Shown piece by piece: positions 17,007 through 25,524 of a stretch of DNA of 64,000 nucleotides. The position numbers and the translations under genes are program-made. Source of the stretch: Halopenitus salinus (GTDB lineage Archaea > Halobacteriota > Halobacteria > Halobacteriales > Haloferacaceae); NCBI RefSeq assembly GCF_042662125.1, contig NZ_JBHSXL010000009.1, positions 62,001-126,000 on the forward strand, given 5' to 3'. The notes under the pieces are model-generated. The model saw only the letters and a program-made list of their open reading frames with translations, was not told the origin of the DNA and did no database searches. How positions within the stretch are numbered: the first letter of the stretch is position 1; each line of letters begins with the position of its first letter.

Positions 17007-17750
17007 ATGGACGCAGACACGCTCGATGACGCGGCGGCGTTCGTCACGGGAGCGACCTCCGGAATCGGCAGGGCGACCGCGCTCGCGCTCGCAGCGGAGG
17101 GCGCGAACGTCGCCCTCGCGGCCCGCAGGGTGGAACGGCTCGAGGAGATCGCGGCCGAGATCGAGTCGGAACACGACGTCGAGGCGCTCGTCGTGCCGAC
17201 CGACGTCCGGGAGCCGGACCAGGTCGAGGCGTCGATCGAGGAGACGGTCGGGGCGTTCGGCGCCCTCGACGTCGTCGTCGCCAACGCCGGGCTCGGGGTC
17301 GGCAAGGACGTCGAGTCGCTGACCGAGGAGGAGTATCTCCTCATGACCCAGGTGAACGTCAACGGGATGTTCTACACCGCCCAGCGGTCCCTGCCGCACC
17401 TCCGGGAGTCCTCCGGGAACATCGTCTTCCTCGGGAGCTTCTCCGGGCAGTACCCGCGGCCGTTCAACCCGGTCTATGCCGCCACGAAGTGGTGGACCCG
17501 CGGCTTCGCGTTGAGCCTGGAGGGCGCGGTGGGCGACGACGACATCGGCGTAACGGTGGTCAACTCGACCGAGGTGCGCACGGAGTTCGGTTCCGAGAGC
17601 GACGACCCGCTGAAGGACCGGTTCGAGCCGGGCGAGGTGACGGAACCCGAGGAGATCGCGGAGGCGATCGTCTTCGCGGCCAAACAGCGGCCGCCGAACA
17701 CCGTGAGCGAACTCGACCTCTACCGCCGGGACAAGTTCGCGCACTTTTGA
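17007..17750 (+). CDS. Short-chain dehydrogenase/reductase (SDR)
   Basis: A 247-residue classical SDR from ATG 17007, chosen over the longer frame because of the upstream TATA-like box. Motifs are AFVTGATSGIGRATALAL, ARRVERL, VVANAGLG (the NAG motif), IVFLGSFSGQY with the Ser and YAATKWW with YxxxK. The C-terminus SELDLYRRDKF is like the serine/3-hydroxy-acid dehydrogenase (YdfG-like) subgroup. It is divergent from the UxaA operon and 75 bp upstream of the HpaI-type aldolase gene, suggesting the oxidation step of a sugar-acid route. Confidence 0.88.
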   Translation: MDADTLDDAAAFVTGATSGIGRATALALAAEGANVALAARRVERLEEIAAEIESEHDVEALVVPTDVREPDQVEASIEETVGAFGALDVVVANAGLGVGKDVESLTEEEYLLMTQVNVNGMFYTAQRSLPHLRESSGNIVFLGSFSGQYPRPFNPVYAATKWWTRGFALSLEGAVGDDDIGVTVVNSTEVRTEFGSESDDPLKDRFEPGEVTEPEEIAEAIVFAAKQRPPNTVSELDLYRRDKFAHF

Positions 17751-17790
17751 GACGACGGCGGCGCGTTCGGGGCGGAACCGGCCGGAATCA

Positions 17791-17800
17791 AAAGTATATG
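17791..17800 (+). promoter_or_regulatory. TATA-like box of the HpaI-type aldolase gene
   Basis: AAAGTATATG lies 26-35 nt before ATG 17826, fitting a leaderless transcript. Confidence 0.5.
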
Positions 17801-17825
17801 TACCCCCGCCCTCGAAACGCCGGGC

Positions 17826-18608
17826 ATGGAAACCGATACGCGGCTCCAGAACGCGGCGGAAGCATCGAGGCCGTTGGTCGGCACGTGGGCGACGTTCCCG
17901 TCGCCGGCCGTCGGCGAGCTGCTCGGCGAGGTCGGCTACGACTTCGTCAGCGTCGACGCCGAACACTCCCCGACCTCCTACGAGACGATGGAGAACATCC
18001 TTCGGGGGATCGACTGCGCCTCCGGCGACTCGGAGGCGCTCGTTCGAGTGCCCGACGGCGACCCGACGACGCTGAAGAAGACGCTCGACCTCGGCCCGGA
18101 CGCGGTGCTCGTCCCGATGGTCGAGACGGCGGAGGAGGCCGAGGCGATCGTCGAGGCGAGCCGCTATCCGCCCGAGGGGCGACGCGGACTGGGGATCAGC
18201 CGCGCGTCCTACGGCCGCGACCTCGGCGAGCACGTCGAGACGGTGGAGCGATCGCTCGTCAGACACGTCCAGCTGGAGTCGGAGCCGGCGATCGAGAACG
18301 CCGCCGAGATCGCGGCCGTCGACGGCATCGACGGGGTGTTCATCGGTCCCGTCGACCTGTCGATGTCGATGGACCTCTTCGGCGAGTGGGAAAACGAGGA
18401 GTTCCAGGCGGCGATCGACGAGGTCGTCTCGGTCGCCCACGACGCCGGCGTCGCGGTCGGAACCCTCGCAACGACGGCCGAGGAACGTGAGGCGCGCCTC
18501 GAGTGGGGCGTCGACTACATCATCGCCGGCGTGGACGCGGTCCACCTCGCGGAGAGCGCGGCCGCGGCGCTCGAACACACCCACGAAGCGATCGACGACG
18601 CCGAGTGA
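17826..18608 (+). CDS. HpcH/HpaI-family aldolase (2-keto-3-deoxy acid aldolase type)
   Basis: A 260-residue class II aldolase-like enzyme. It has VGTWATFPSPAVGELL, the metal/base region YDFVSVDAEHSPT, AVLVPMVETAEEAEA (metal-binding Glu), RRGLGISRASYG and DGVFIGPVDLSMSMDL. These match KDR aldolase (RhmA/YfaU) and HpaI, which split 2-keto-3-deoxy acids into pyruvate plus an aldehyde. It is followed by an enolase-superfamily dehydratase that could make its substrate, and the two starts are linked (GTGA at the stop is an alternative start for the next gene). Confidence 0.9.
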   Translation: METDTRLQNAAEASRPLVGTWATFPSPAVGELLGEVGYDFVSVDAEHSPTSYETMENILRGIDCASGDSEALVRVPDGDPTTLKKTLDLGPDAVLVPMVETAEEAEAIVEASRYPPEGRRGLGISRASYGRDLGEHVETVERSLVRHVQLESEPAIENAAEIAAVDGIDGVFIGPVDLSMSMDLFGEWENEEFQAAIDEVVSVAHDAGVAVGTLATTAEEREARLEWGVDYIIAGVDAVHLAESAAAALEHTHEAIDDAE

Positions 18609-18640
18609 ACGACGAAGCGATCGACGGCGTCTTTGATACA

Positions 18641-18649
18641 TTTATTAAA
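18641..18649 (+). promoter_or_regulatory. TATA-like box of the dehydratase gene at 18671
   Basis: TTTATTAAA lies 22-30 nt before GTG 18671, downstream of the HpaI gene's stop. It argues for a separate leaderless transcript and for 18671, not GTG 18605, as start. Confidence 0.5.
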
Positions 18650-18670
18650 CCGGATCGAGAATCCCCTCGT

Positions 18671-19846
18671 GTGAGCCCAGAGATCACACGCATCGAGAGC
18701 ACGGAATTCAGCTATCCCCTCGAGAACGTCGGGATGGACGAGTCCGGGTTCAACATCGTCTACGAGCCCGGATCGACGCTCGAACGCAAGCTGTTCGCGA
18801 TCGAGGTCCACACGGACGAGGGGATCACGGGCGAGTACGTGGGCGGGAACTCGCCCGGCGCGGCCCAGATCAACATGTTCGCGGACTACCTGATCGGGAA
18901 GAACCCGCTCAAGCGCGAGCGCCACTGGTCGGAGATCAAGCGCGCGCTGCGGAAGTACGACCGGATGGGAATCGGTCCGATCGACATCGCGCTTTGGGAC
19001 TTCGCCGGCAAGTACTACGATGCGCCCATCCACGAGCTGCTCGGCACCTACCGCGAGCGCCTCCCCGCCTACGCCTCCACCTATCACGGCGACGAGAACG
19101 GCGGGCTCGACTCGCCCGAGGCGTTCGCCGACTTCGCCGAGGACTGCCTCGAGATGGGCTATCCCGGCTTCAAGATCCACGGCTGGGGCGGCAGCGACGC
19201 CTCCCGCGACCTCGATCGGGAGATCGAGACGGTGCACGCGGTGGGCGAGCGCGTCGGCGACGAGATGGACCTCATGCTCGATCCCGCCTGCGAGTACGAG
19301 ACGTGGGGCGACGCGCTGCAGGTCGGGAAGGCGTGCGACGAACAGGACTTCTACTGGTACGAGGACCCCTACCGCGACGGCGGCATCACCCAGCACGGCC
19401 ACGGGAAGCTGATGGAGAAGATCGACACGCCGATCCTCCAGACGGAGCACGTCCGCGGGCTCGAACCGCACGTGGACTTCATCGCGAACGGCGCGACCGA
19501 CTTCGTCCGCGCGGATCCCGAGTACGACGCAGGGATCACGGGCGCGATGAAGATCGCTAACGCCGCGGAGGGCTTCGGGCTCGACGTCGAGTATCACGCG
19601 CCCGGCCCCGCACAGCGCCACTGCCTCGCCGCCACCCGCAACGCCAACTACTACGAACTCGCCCTCGTCCATCCGGGCGCCCAGAACCCGGCACCGCCGG
19701 TCTACAAGGGCGACTACTCGGACCTCATCGACACGATCGACGAGGACGGGACGGTGCCCGTGCCGGACGGTCCCGGCCTCGGCGTCGAGTACGACTGGGA
19801 GTTCATCCAGGACAACGCCACCGGCAGCGTCCACGTCTACGAATGA
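18671..19846 (+). CDS. Enolase-superfamily sugar-acid dehydratase, copy 1
   Basis: A 391-residue mandelate racemase/muconate-lactonizing-type enzyme predicted to dehydrate an aldonic acid to a 2-keto-3-deoxy acid. An N-terminal capping domain of ~120 residues is followed by the barrel with GFKIHGWG (Lys-x-His), DLMLDPAC (metal Asp), YWYEDPY (metal Glu), LQTEHVRG (third ligand), RADPEYDAGI and the general-base His in EYHAPGPA. GTG 18671 was chosen because the paralogue at 51185 starts at the same point. That paralogue shares long identical DNA blocks. The stop overlaps the Gfo/Idh gene start (ATGA), indicating one operon. Confidence 0.9.
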   Translation: MSPEITRIESTEFSYPLENVGMDESGFNIVYEPGSTLERKLFAIEVHTDEGITGEYVGGNSPGAAQINMFADYLIGKNPLKRERHWSEIKRALRKYDRMGIGPIDIALWDFAGKYYDAPIHELLGTYRERLPAYASTYHGDENGGLDSPEAFADFAEDCLEMGYPGFKIHGWGGSDASRDLDREIETVHAVGERVGDEMDLMLDPACEYETWGDALQVGKACDEQDFYWYEDPYRDGGITQHGHGKLMEKIDTPILQTEHVRGLEPHVDFIANGATDFVRADPEYDAGITGAMKIANAAEGFGLDVEYHAPGPAQRHCLAATRNANYYELALVHPGAQNPAPPVYKGDYSDLIDTIDEDGTVPVPDGPGLGVEYDWEFIQDNATGSVHVYE

Positions 19847-20946
19847 GCGAACCCTACCGCGCCGGGATCATCGGAACCGGCGGAATCGCCGGGATGGGCA
19901 TCCTCGGGATGCACGACGAGGAGGCGATCGGCAGGGAGAAGATCGACGCGAGCCACGCCGGCGGCTACGACCAGACCGACGACATCGAGCTGGTCGCGGT
20001 CGCGGACGTCGACGAGGAGAAGCTCGAGACGTTCGGCGAGGCCTGGGAGATCCCCGAGTCGGGCCGCTACGTGGGCCACGACGCGATGCTCGAGGCCGAG
20101 GACCTCGACGTCGTCTCCGTGTGTACGCCGTCGTTCCTCCATCACGACCACGTCGTCGACGCCGCCGGGTCGGCCGCGGATCCGGACGTGATCTGGTGTG
20201 AAAAACCGATCGCCTCCTCGGTGACCGACGCGGAACGGATGGTCGACGTCTGTTCGGAGACCGACACGGAGCTCGTGATCAACCACTCGTTCCGGTTCAC
20301 CGACAAGCTGCGGACGCTTCGCGATCACGTCCAGGGGGGCGAGCTGCTCGGCGACGTCAAGTCGGTGAGCACCCAGTTCCGCATGGAGCTGTTGCGGAAC
20401 TCGACGCACCTGCTCGACACGCTCGTCTACCTGCTGGACGCCCGCGCCGAGCGGGTGAGCGGGTACATCACGGGCGAGAACGAGGCGGTCGACTCGCTTT
20501 CGGCCGACCGCGACGTCGACGACGCCGGCGGCGGCGGGTTCGTCGTGATGGACGACGGGACCTTCACCACGATCGACTGTACGATCCCCCGCGAGGAGTC
20601 CTCGATGACGCTCAACGTCATCGGCTCGGAGGGGAAACTGTACATGAACAACGACGACGGCGAGTGGCGCTACTGGTCGCTGGAGGACGGCGAGCACGTA
20701 GAACGGGAGATCCCCGACATCGACGGCTCCTGGACGTGGGAGGACGACTACAAGCGGTCGTTCGCGAACGCGGCCGACCACCTCCAGGACCTGCTCGACG
20801 GGAACGCGGAAAACCAGTCGACCGGTGAGGAGGCGACCCGCTCGCTCGAGATCATCGTCGGGTTCTACGTCTCACACTACACCGGCGGACAGGTCTCCGT
20901 TCCGCTCGACCGCCCGCTTCGCGACGTGGAGATCACCTCCTGGTGA
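19843..20946 (+). CDS. Gfo/Idh/MocA-family oxidoreductase
   Basis: A 367-residue NAD(P)-dependent sugar dehydrogenase family member. It has the N-terminal Rossmann motif GIIGTGGIAGMGI, DVVSVCTPSFLHHDHV, the family hallmark CEKPIASSV (~residues 121-129) and the C-terminal alpha/beta domain with GGGFVVMDDG and LNVIGSEGKLYM. It likely oxidises a cyclic sugar or sugar derivative. The 4-bp overlap with the dehydratase suggests it makes the lactone or acid used by that enzyme. Substrate unknown. Confidence 0.9.
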   Translation: MSEPYRAGIIGTGGIAGMGILGMHDEEAIGREKIDASHAGGYDQTDDIELVAVADVDEEKLETFGEAWEIPESGRYVGHDAMLEAEDLDVVSVCTPSFLHHDHVVDAAGSAADPDVIWCEKPIASSVTDAERMVDVCSETDTELVINHSFRFTDKLRTLRDHVQGGELLGDVKSVSTQFRMELLRNSTHLLDTLVYLLDARAERVSGYITGENEAVDSLSADRDVDDAGGGGFVVMDDGTFTTIDCTIPREESSMTLNVIGSEGKLYMNNDDGEWRYWSLEDGEHVEREIPDIDGSWTWEDDYKRSFANAADHLQDLLDGNAENQSTGEEATRSLEIIVGFYVSHYTGGQVSVPLDRPLRDVEITSW

Positions 20947-20992
20947 GCGGTCTCCGGGTGGGCGTCTCCCCGGCGTGAACGACCGACCGCAG

Positions 20993-21000
20993 TTTTTATA
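20993..21000 (+). promoter_or_regulatory. TATA-like box upstream of the FAH-family gene at 21061
   Basis: TTTTTATA at 20993-21000 lies 61 nt before ATG 21061, giving a predicted 5' leader of about 35 nt, unlike the leaderless promoters nearby. Confidence 0.35.
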
Positions 21001-21060
21001 CCGTTCACCCGCAACCGTTCGAGACGACAACCGATCGCGACGTCGATCGGGAGACCCATC

Positions 21061-21924
21061 ATGCAGTATTACCGACTGGACGATACGGCGGACGGACTGG
21101 TAGCGAGCACCGACGACGGCGTCTTCGATCTCGGCACGGCGGAGACGCCGATCGGGTCGTTCCGCGCGCTGGCGGCGGCGGCCGCGCGAAGCGGCTCGAC
21201 GATCGACGCGATCGCCGAGGCGGCGATCGAGACGTCCGACGAGCTGCCGGCGGGCGCGCTCTCGGCGGCCACGCTCCCCGCGCGCGCCGACGAGGTGTGG
21301 GCGGCGGGCGTGACCTACGAGATCAGCGAGCAGGCCCGCGAGGAGGAGAGTTCCGAGCCGGACATCTACGACCACGTCTACGACGCCGAGCGCCCGGAGA
21401 TCTTCTTCAAGGCCACGCCCAACCGGACCGTCGGCCACGGCGAGTCGGTCGGGATCCGCGAGGACTCGACGTGGGACGTCCCGGAGCCGGAGCTGGGGGT
21501 CGTCCTCTACCGCGGCGAGCCGGTCGGGTACACGATCGGAAACGACATGAGCAGCCGGTCGATCGAGGGAGAGAACCCGCTTTACCTCCCGCAGGCGAAG
21601 GTCTACGACCGCTGCTGTTCGATCGGCCCGTCGGTCGCCTCCGCCGATTCCATCGGGGACCCCCACGACCTCGAGATGCGGATGTCGATCGAACGGGACG
21701 GCGGAACACGGTTCGAGGGGTCGACCTCGACGGACCAGATGAAACGGAGCTGCGAGGAGTTGACGTCGTACCTCACCCGCCACAACGCCGTCCCGGAACT
21801 GGCCGTGCTCCTCACCGGGACCTCGCTGGTTCCCGAGGACGACTTCACGCTTCAGGAGGGCGATACGATCGCCATCGAGATCGACGGGATCGGTCGGCTC
21901 GAAAACGACGTCATCGTCGTCTAA
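21061..21924 (+). CDS. FAH-superfamily 2-keto-3-deoxy-pentonate dehydratase-like enzyme
   Basis: A 287-residue FAH-fold protein resembling the archaeal 2-keto-3-deoxy-arabinonate/xylonate dehydratases, which turn KDX into 2-oxoglutarate semialdehyde. Features are VWAAGVTYEISEQAREEES, RPEIFFKATPNRTVGHGE, WDVPEPELGVVLY (metal Glu pair), TIGNDMSSRSIEGENPLYLP, AKVYDRCCSIGP and a C-terminal LLTGTSLVPEDDF. The N-terminal ~80 residues are the smaller alpha/beta domain of this subgroup. The upstream dehydratase and oxidoreductase would supply substrate. The semialdehyde dehydrogenase that would complete the route is not in the window. Confidence 0.85.
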   Translation: MQYYRLDDTADGLVASTDDGVFDLGTAETPIGSFRALAAAAARSGSTIDAIAEAAIETSDELPAGALSAATLPARADEVWAAGVTYEISEQAREEESSEPDIYDHVYDAERPEIFFKATPNRTVGHGESVGIREDSTWDVPEPELGVVLYRGEPVGYTIGNDMSSRSIEGENPLYLPQAKVYDRCCSIGPSVASADSIGDPHDLEMRMSIERDGGTRFEGSTSTDQMKRSCEELTSYLTRHNAVPELAVLLTGTSLVPEDDFTLQEGDTIAIEIDGIGRLENDVIVV

Positions 21925-22090
21925 CGGCGATCGTGTGCTCACTCGACGGGCGCCCACGGGCGTCGGATAGCGACGTCCCCGGACATGGACGCGATCCCGG
22001 GCGTGGACGCGGTTCCGGCGACGCCCTCGGACATGGACGCGGTTCCGGCGACGGACGAGGCCGCGGATCGCCGCGCCGATCGACGCCGCC

Positions 22091-23269
22091 GTGATACGGA
22101 ACCGACGATACCGCGATACCGTCCTCGCGCTGTGTACGCTCGCCTTCTTCGTCACGATGGTCGGCCGGCTGGCGATCAGCCCGGTCGTCCCGACGGTGAC
22201 GGCGGAGTTCGGCGTCTCGAACGCGGTCATCGGCACGGCGCTTTCGGGGATGTGGCTCGCCTACGCGCTCACGCAGTTCCCGAGCGGGATCCTCGCCGAC
22301 CGATACGGCGAGCGGCTCGTGATCCTCGTCTCGGTCGGCGGGACCGGCCTCGTCAGCCTGGGGCTCGCCTTCTCGCCGCACTTCGCCGTCTTCCTCGTCG
22401 GCACCGTCCTGCTCGGCGGCGCGGCCGGGCTCCACTACAGCGTCGCGACGACGTTCCTCACGCGGATATACGACGACGTCGGGACCGCCGTGGGGATCCA
22501 CAACGGCGGCGCGCCGGTGGCGGGACTCCTCACGCCCGTCGCCGTCGCGTGGGTCGCCGCGAGGTACGGTTGGCGACCGGCGATCGCCGTCGGGGCGTTC
22601 ATCGCCGTTCCGACGTTCGTCCTCTTCGCGCGGTACGTCCGGCCGACCGAACCGCGCAAGCCCGACCGGTCCATGCGCGAACAGATCGATCCGGGTGCCC
22701 TCCTGGACATCGTGACACGGCCGTCGATCGTCTTCTCGAGCGCGATCGCGATCCTGGCCGACTTCACCTGGCAGGCGCTCGCGTCGTTCCTCCCGACGTT
22801 CCTCATCGAACACCACGGCCACTCGACGGCGCTCGCGAGCACGTTCTTCGCCGCCTACTTCGTCGTGCAGGGAGTCCTCCAGATCGGCGTCGGGGCGCTC
22901 TCTGACCGCTACGGACGGGACCTCGCGACCGGCGTCTGTCTGCTCTCCGGGATCGGCGGCATCGGCGTGTTAGTGGGCGGGTCAGGCCTGCTCGCGGTGA
23001 GCGCCGGGATCCTCCTGCTCGGGTTGAGCATGGGGTGGGGTGCGGCCGTGATCCCCAGGGTGATGGATCACCTCACCGCCGAGGAGCGCGGGACCGCCTT
23101 CGGCTTCGTCAGAACGGCGTACATGATCGTCGCCTCCACGGGATCGATCGTGGTCGGGCTCTTCGCCGACCGGTTCGGGTGGGGGACGTCGTTCCTGCTG
23201 CTCGGCGGCCTGATGGCGCTCGGGGTGGCGTTGCTCGTCGGAAATCGGGTTCTCGGAGCCGACCTTTGA
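22091..23269 (+). CDS. MFS transporter
   Basis: A 392-residue protein with about 12 TM helices starting at GTG 22091. The loop 2-3 signature is visible as GILADRYGERLVIL and repeated in the second half as GALSDRYGRDLATG. N-terminal helix 1 has FFVTMVGRLAISPVVPTV. The position beside FAH dehydratase and sugar-acid genes suggests sugar-acid or sugar uptake. A short direct repeat (GACGCGGTTCCGGCGACG, twice) sits just before the start. Confidence 0.88.
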   Translation: MIRNRRYRDTVLALCTLAFFVTMVGRLAISPVVPTVTAEFGVSNAVIGTALSGMWLAYALTQFPSGILADRYGERLVILVSVGGTGLVSLGLAFSPHFAVFLVGTVLLGGAAGLHYSVATTFLTRIYDDVGTAVGIHNGGAPVAGLLTPVAVAWVAARYGWRPAIAVGAFIAVPTFVLFARYVRPTEPRKPDRSMREQIDPGALLDIVTRPSIVFSSAIAILADFTWQALASFLPTFLIEHHGHSTALASTFFAAYFVVQGVLQIGVGALSDRYGRDLATGVCLLSGIGGIGVLVGGSGLLAVSAGILLLGLSMGWGAAVIPRVMDHLTAEERGTAFGFVRTAYMIVASTGSIVVGLFADRFGWGTSFLLLGGLMALGVALLVGNRVLGADL

Positions 23270-23368
23270 GGCCGTCCCGCGGAGGCCGTTCGAACGGATC
23301 GATGACCGGCACCACGGAGGCCGTTCGAACGCGTTTGACGGGGGGTCGGACGCGAACCGGCCACCGAG

Positions 23369-24286
23369 TCACGGCGTCCGTATCGCCACGTAGATCCCGA
23401 ACAGCGTGAGCGCGCCGCCGACGAGGGTTCCGACGCCCGGAACCTCCGCGAGGAAGACGAGCGCGTAAATCGAGCTGACGACGGGAGTGCCGAGGTAGGA
23501 GACGCTGACGACGTTCGAGGGGACGTACCGGATCGCCCAGTTCGAAAGCGACTGGGCGACGAAGCTGGGACCGAACCCCATCGCGAAGAACAACAGCCAC
23601 TCGTACCGCGGATACGCCCACAGCGCGACCGACTCGCCGGTCCCGGCGGCAAAGAGGAAGGCGACCACGGTCGCGAGGAGGTGGACGACGGTGACGTACG
23701 GGATGGCCGCGACGCGCTGGCGGATCCAGCGGCTGATGAGGATGTATCCCGCAAACAGGAGCCCGGCGGCGATGGCCAACAGGTTCCCGAGGACAGGGTT
23801 CGCGCCGTTGAGAAGCGATCCCACGGCGAGGCCGCCGAGCGACATGAACGCGGCGCCGGCGACCGCGAAGACGAGGCCGGCCACGGTCCGGCGCGTCACG
23901 TTCTCATCGAGGAGGAGGTACGCGAGGGCGGCGACGAATATCGTCTGCGTCTGAACGAGCGTCGTCGACGCCGCCACGGTCGTCCAAAGGAGGCTCTCGA
24001 ACCAGACCAGATAGTGGCCCCCGAGAACGATCCCGGAGGCCGACGCGACCAACAGGTCCCGACCGGAGAACTCCCGGAACGCGTCGCGATATGCGATCGC
24101 CGAGAACGCGGCGAAGCCGAGCGTGGCGAACCCGAGCCGATAGCTGACCTTGACGGCGCTCGGCGCCGAGCTCAGCTTGACGAGGACCGCGCTCGTCGCG
24201 CCGACGAGGACGACGAGGGGGAGGACCGAAAGTGCCTGCGTCGTCGTGTCGTCGCCGAGCGCTCCCCGGTGGTCCAACTCGAACAC
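23369..24286 (-). CDS. EamA/DMT-superfamily transporter
   Basis: A 305-residue membrane protein with ten predicted helices in two EamA repeats. The first repeat ends with AALAYLLLDENVTRRTVAG and the second with SIYALVFLAEVPGVGTLVGG, the usual position of the E-P motif in this family. Substrates of the family include amino acids, sugars and metabolites. It converges with the MFS gene (100 bp between stops). No evidence fixes the cargo. Confidence 0.87.
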   Translation of the reverse strand: MFELDHRGALGDDTTTQALSVLPLVVLVGATSAVLVKLSSAPSAVKVSYRLGFATLGFAAFSAIAYRDAFREFSGRDLLVASASGIVLGGHYLVWFESLLWTTVAASTTLVQTQTIFVAALAYLLLDENVTRRTVAGLVFAVAGAAFMSLGGLAVGSLLNGANPVLGNLLAIAAGLLFAGYILISRWIRQRVAAIPYVTVVHLLATVVAFLFAAGTGESVALWAYPRYEWLLFFAMGFGPSFVAQSLSNWAIRYVPSNVVSVSYLGTPVVSSIYALVFLAEVPGVGTLVGGALTLFGIYVAIRTP

Positions 24287-24447
24287 GGCCTGGTGCAGGC
24301 ACCCTCCCGCAAAGAAGCTACCGCCGTGGCGAACCGCCCGTCATCGAAAACATCGAACTCGAAACCCCGACGTACCCGAACCACCCGCCGCACGCGAACC
24401 ACGCCGAGAACCTCACGCGTCGATGCATTCGCGGGAGCCTCACGCGT

Positions 24448-25314
24448 CTATACGTCCATCCCGGCCGATCGCGCCCGCTCGAGCGTATCGCGAAGCTGGT
24501 CGACGACCGGCTTGTCGATCGCGACGCCGTCGATCACGGCGACGCCCTTCTCGCGCGCCTCGAAGGCGTCGACGAATCGTTTCGCCCGATCGACCTCCTC
24601 TCGCGAGGGCGTGAAGACGTCGTTGATCACCGCCGCCTGCTCGTCGGACATCGCGGCCTTGCCGTCGTATCCCACCGCCTTGGCCGCTCGGGCCTCCGAT
24701 CGGGTTCGATCGCGATCGTGAACGGCGGCGAGGTTCGGCTTGTCGATCGCCGAGATGCCGGCGGCACCCGCCGCCATGGAGAGCACGGATCTCGGAACCG
24801 AGAGGTCGGTCTCGTCGAGGATGGACATGCCCACGTTCATCTGGAAGTCGATAGCGGCGAACAGGAGACCGCGAACCCGATCGGTCGACCGGGCGATGGA
24901 GCGGGCCTCGAAAAAGGCGTCCGGCTGTTCGAGCAGCGGGACGATCCCGACGTCGGCGCCGTGGTCGGCGAGAATGTCGTCGACGATCCGAACCTCGGTC
25001 GGGCCCCGCACGTCGGGGACAAACACGAGTTCGGGCGGATGGTCCGCGGCGGCGATCGCCCGGACGTCGGCGACCCCGTGTTCGGTATCGAGGCCGTTGA
25101 CGCGGACCGTGAGACGGGGGCCGTCGGCCACGTCGCCGGACGAGCCGCTCTCGATCAGGTCGAGAACGCTCTCGCGGGCGTCCGCTTTCGCGCCCTGACG
25201 GACGGTGTCCTCCAGATCGACGATCACGACGTCGGCGACCGAGCCGAGCGCGTCCGCAATGGCCTCCGGGTCGGTGCCGGGAACGAACATGTAGCTCCGT
25301 TCGAGGGACATCAC
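24448..25314 (-). CDS. CitE-like HpcH/HpaI-family lyase
   Basis: A 288-residue member of the citrate-lyase-beta/malyl-CoA-lyase branch. Motifs are YMFVPGTDPEAI (N-terminal RS.. F.PG pattern), ADVVIVDLEDTVRQGAK (metal Asp and Glu), RLTVRVNGLDTEHG, IVPLLEQPDAFFEA (Glu) and GLLFAAIDFQMNVG. These enzymes cleave or form hydroxyacyl-CoA thioesters such as malyl- or citramalyl-CoA. No C-terminal extension is seen. It follows the Zn-alcohol dehydrogenase gene on the same strand. The CoA-transferases at 41.5-44.2 kb could supply a CoA substrate, but the distance makes this tentative. Confidence 0.88.
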   Translation of the reverse strand: MMSLERSYMFVPGTDPEAIADALGSVADVVIVDLEDTVRQGAKADARESVLDLIESGSSGDVADGPRLTVRVNGLDTEHGVADVRAIAAADHPPELVFVPDVRGPTEVRIVDDILADHGADVGIVPLLEQPDAFFEARSIARSTDRVRGLLFAAIDFQMNVGMSILDETDLSVPRSVLSMAAGAAGISAIDKPNLAAVHDRDRTRSEARAAKAVGYDGKAAMSDEQAAVINDVFTPSREEVDRAKRFVDAFEAREKGVAVIDGVAIDKPVVDQLRDTLERARSAGMDV

Positions 25315-25524
25315 GACTCGAATGCGCGTCCGTCGGCCTAAGCGTTGTGGCGCCTCGAAAGTCCCGTTTCGGCGGTCGGTGGTTGGCGACCGTGTGGTCG
25401 ATCGGGAACTCGGACGAGGATCAATGAGGGGCGATGAGAACCGGCGAGGGGCGACGAGGAGCCGTGAGGATCGGCGAGGAACGACGGGGAGCGGTGAGGA
25501 CCGAGGCGACGTCGCCGAGCGGCC

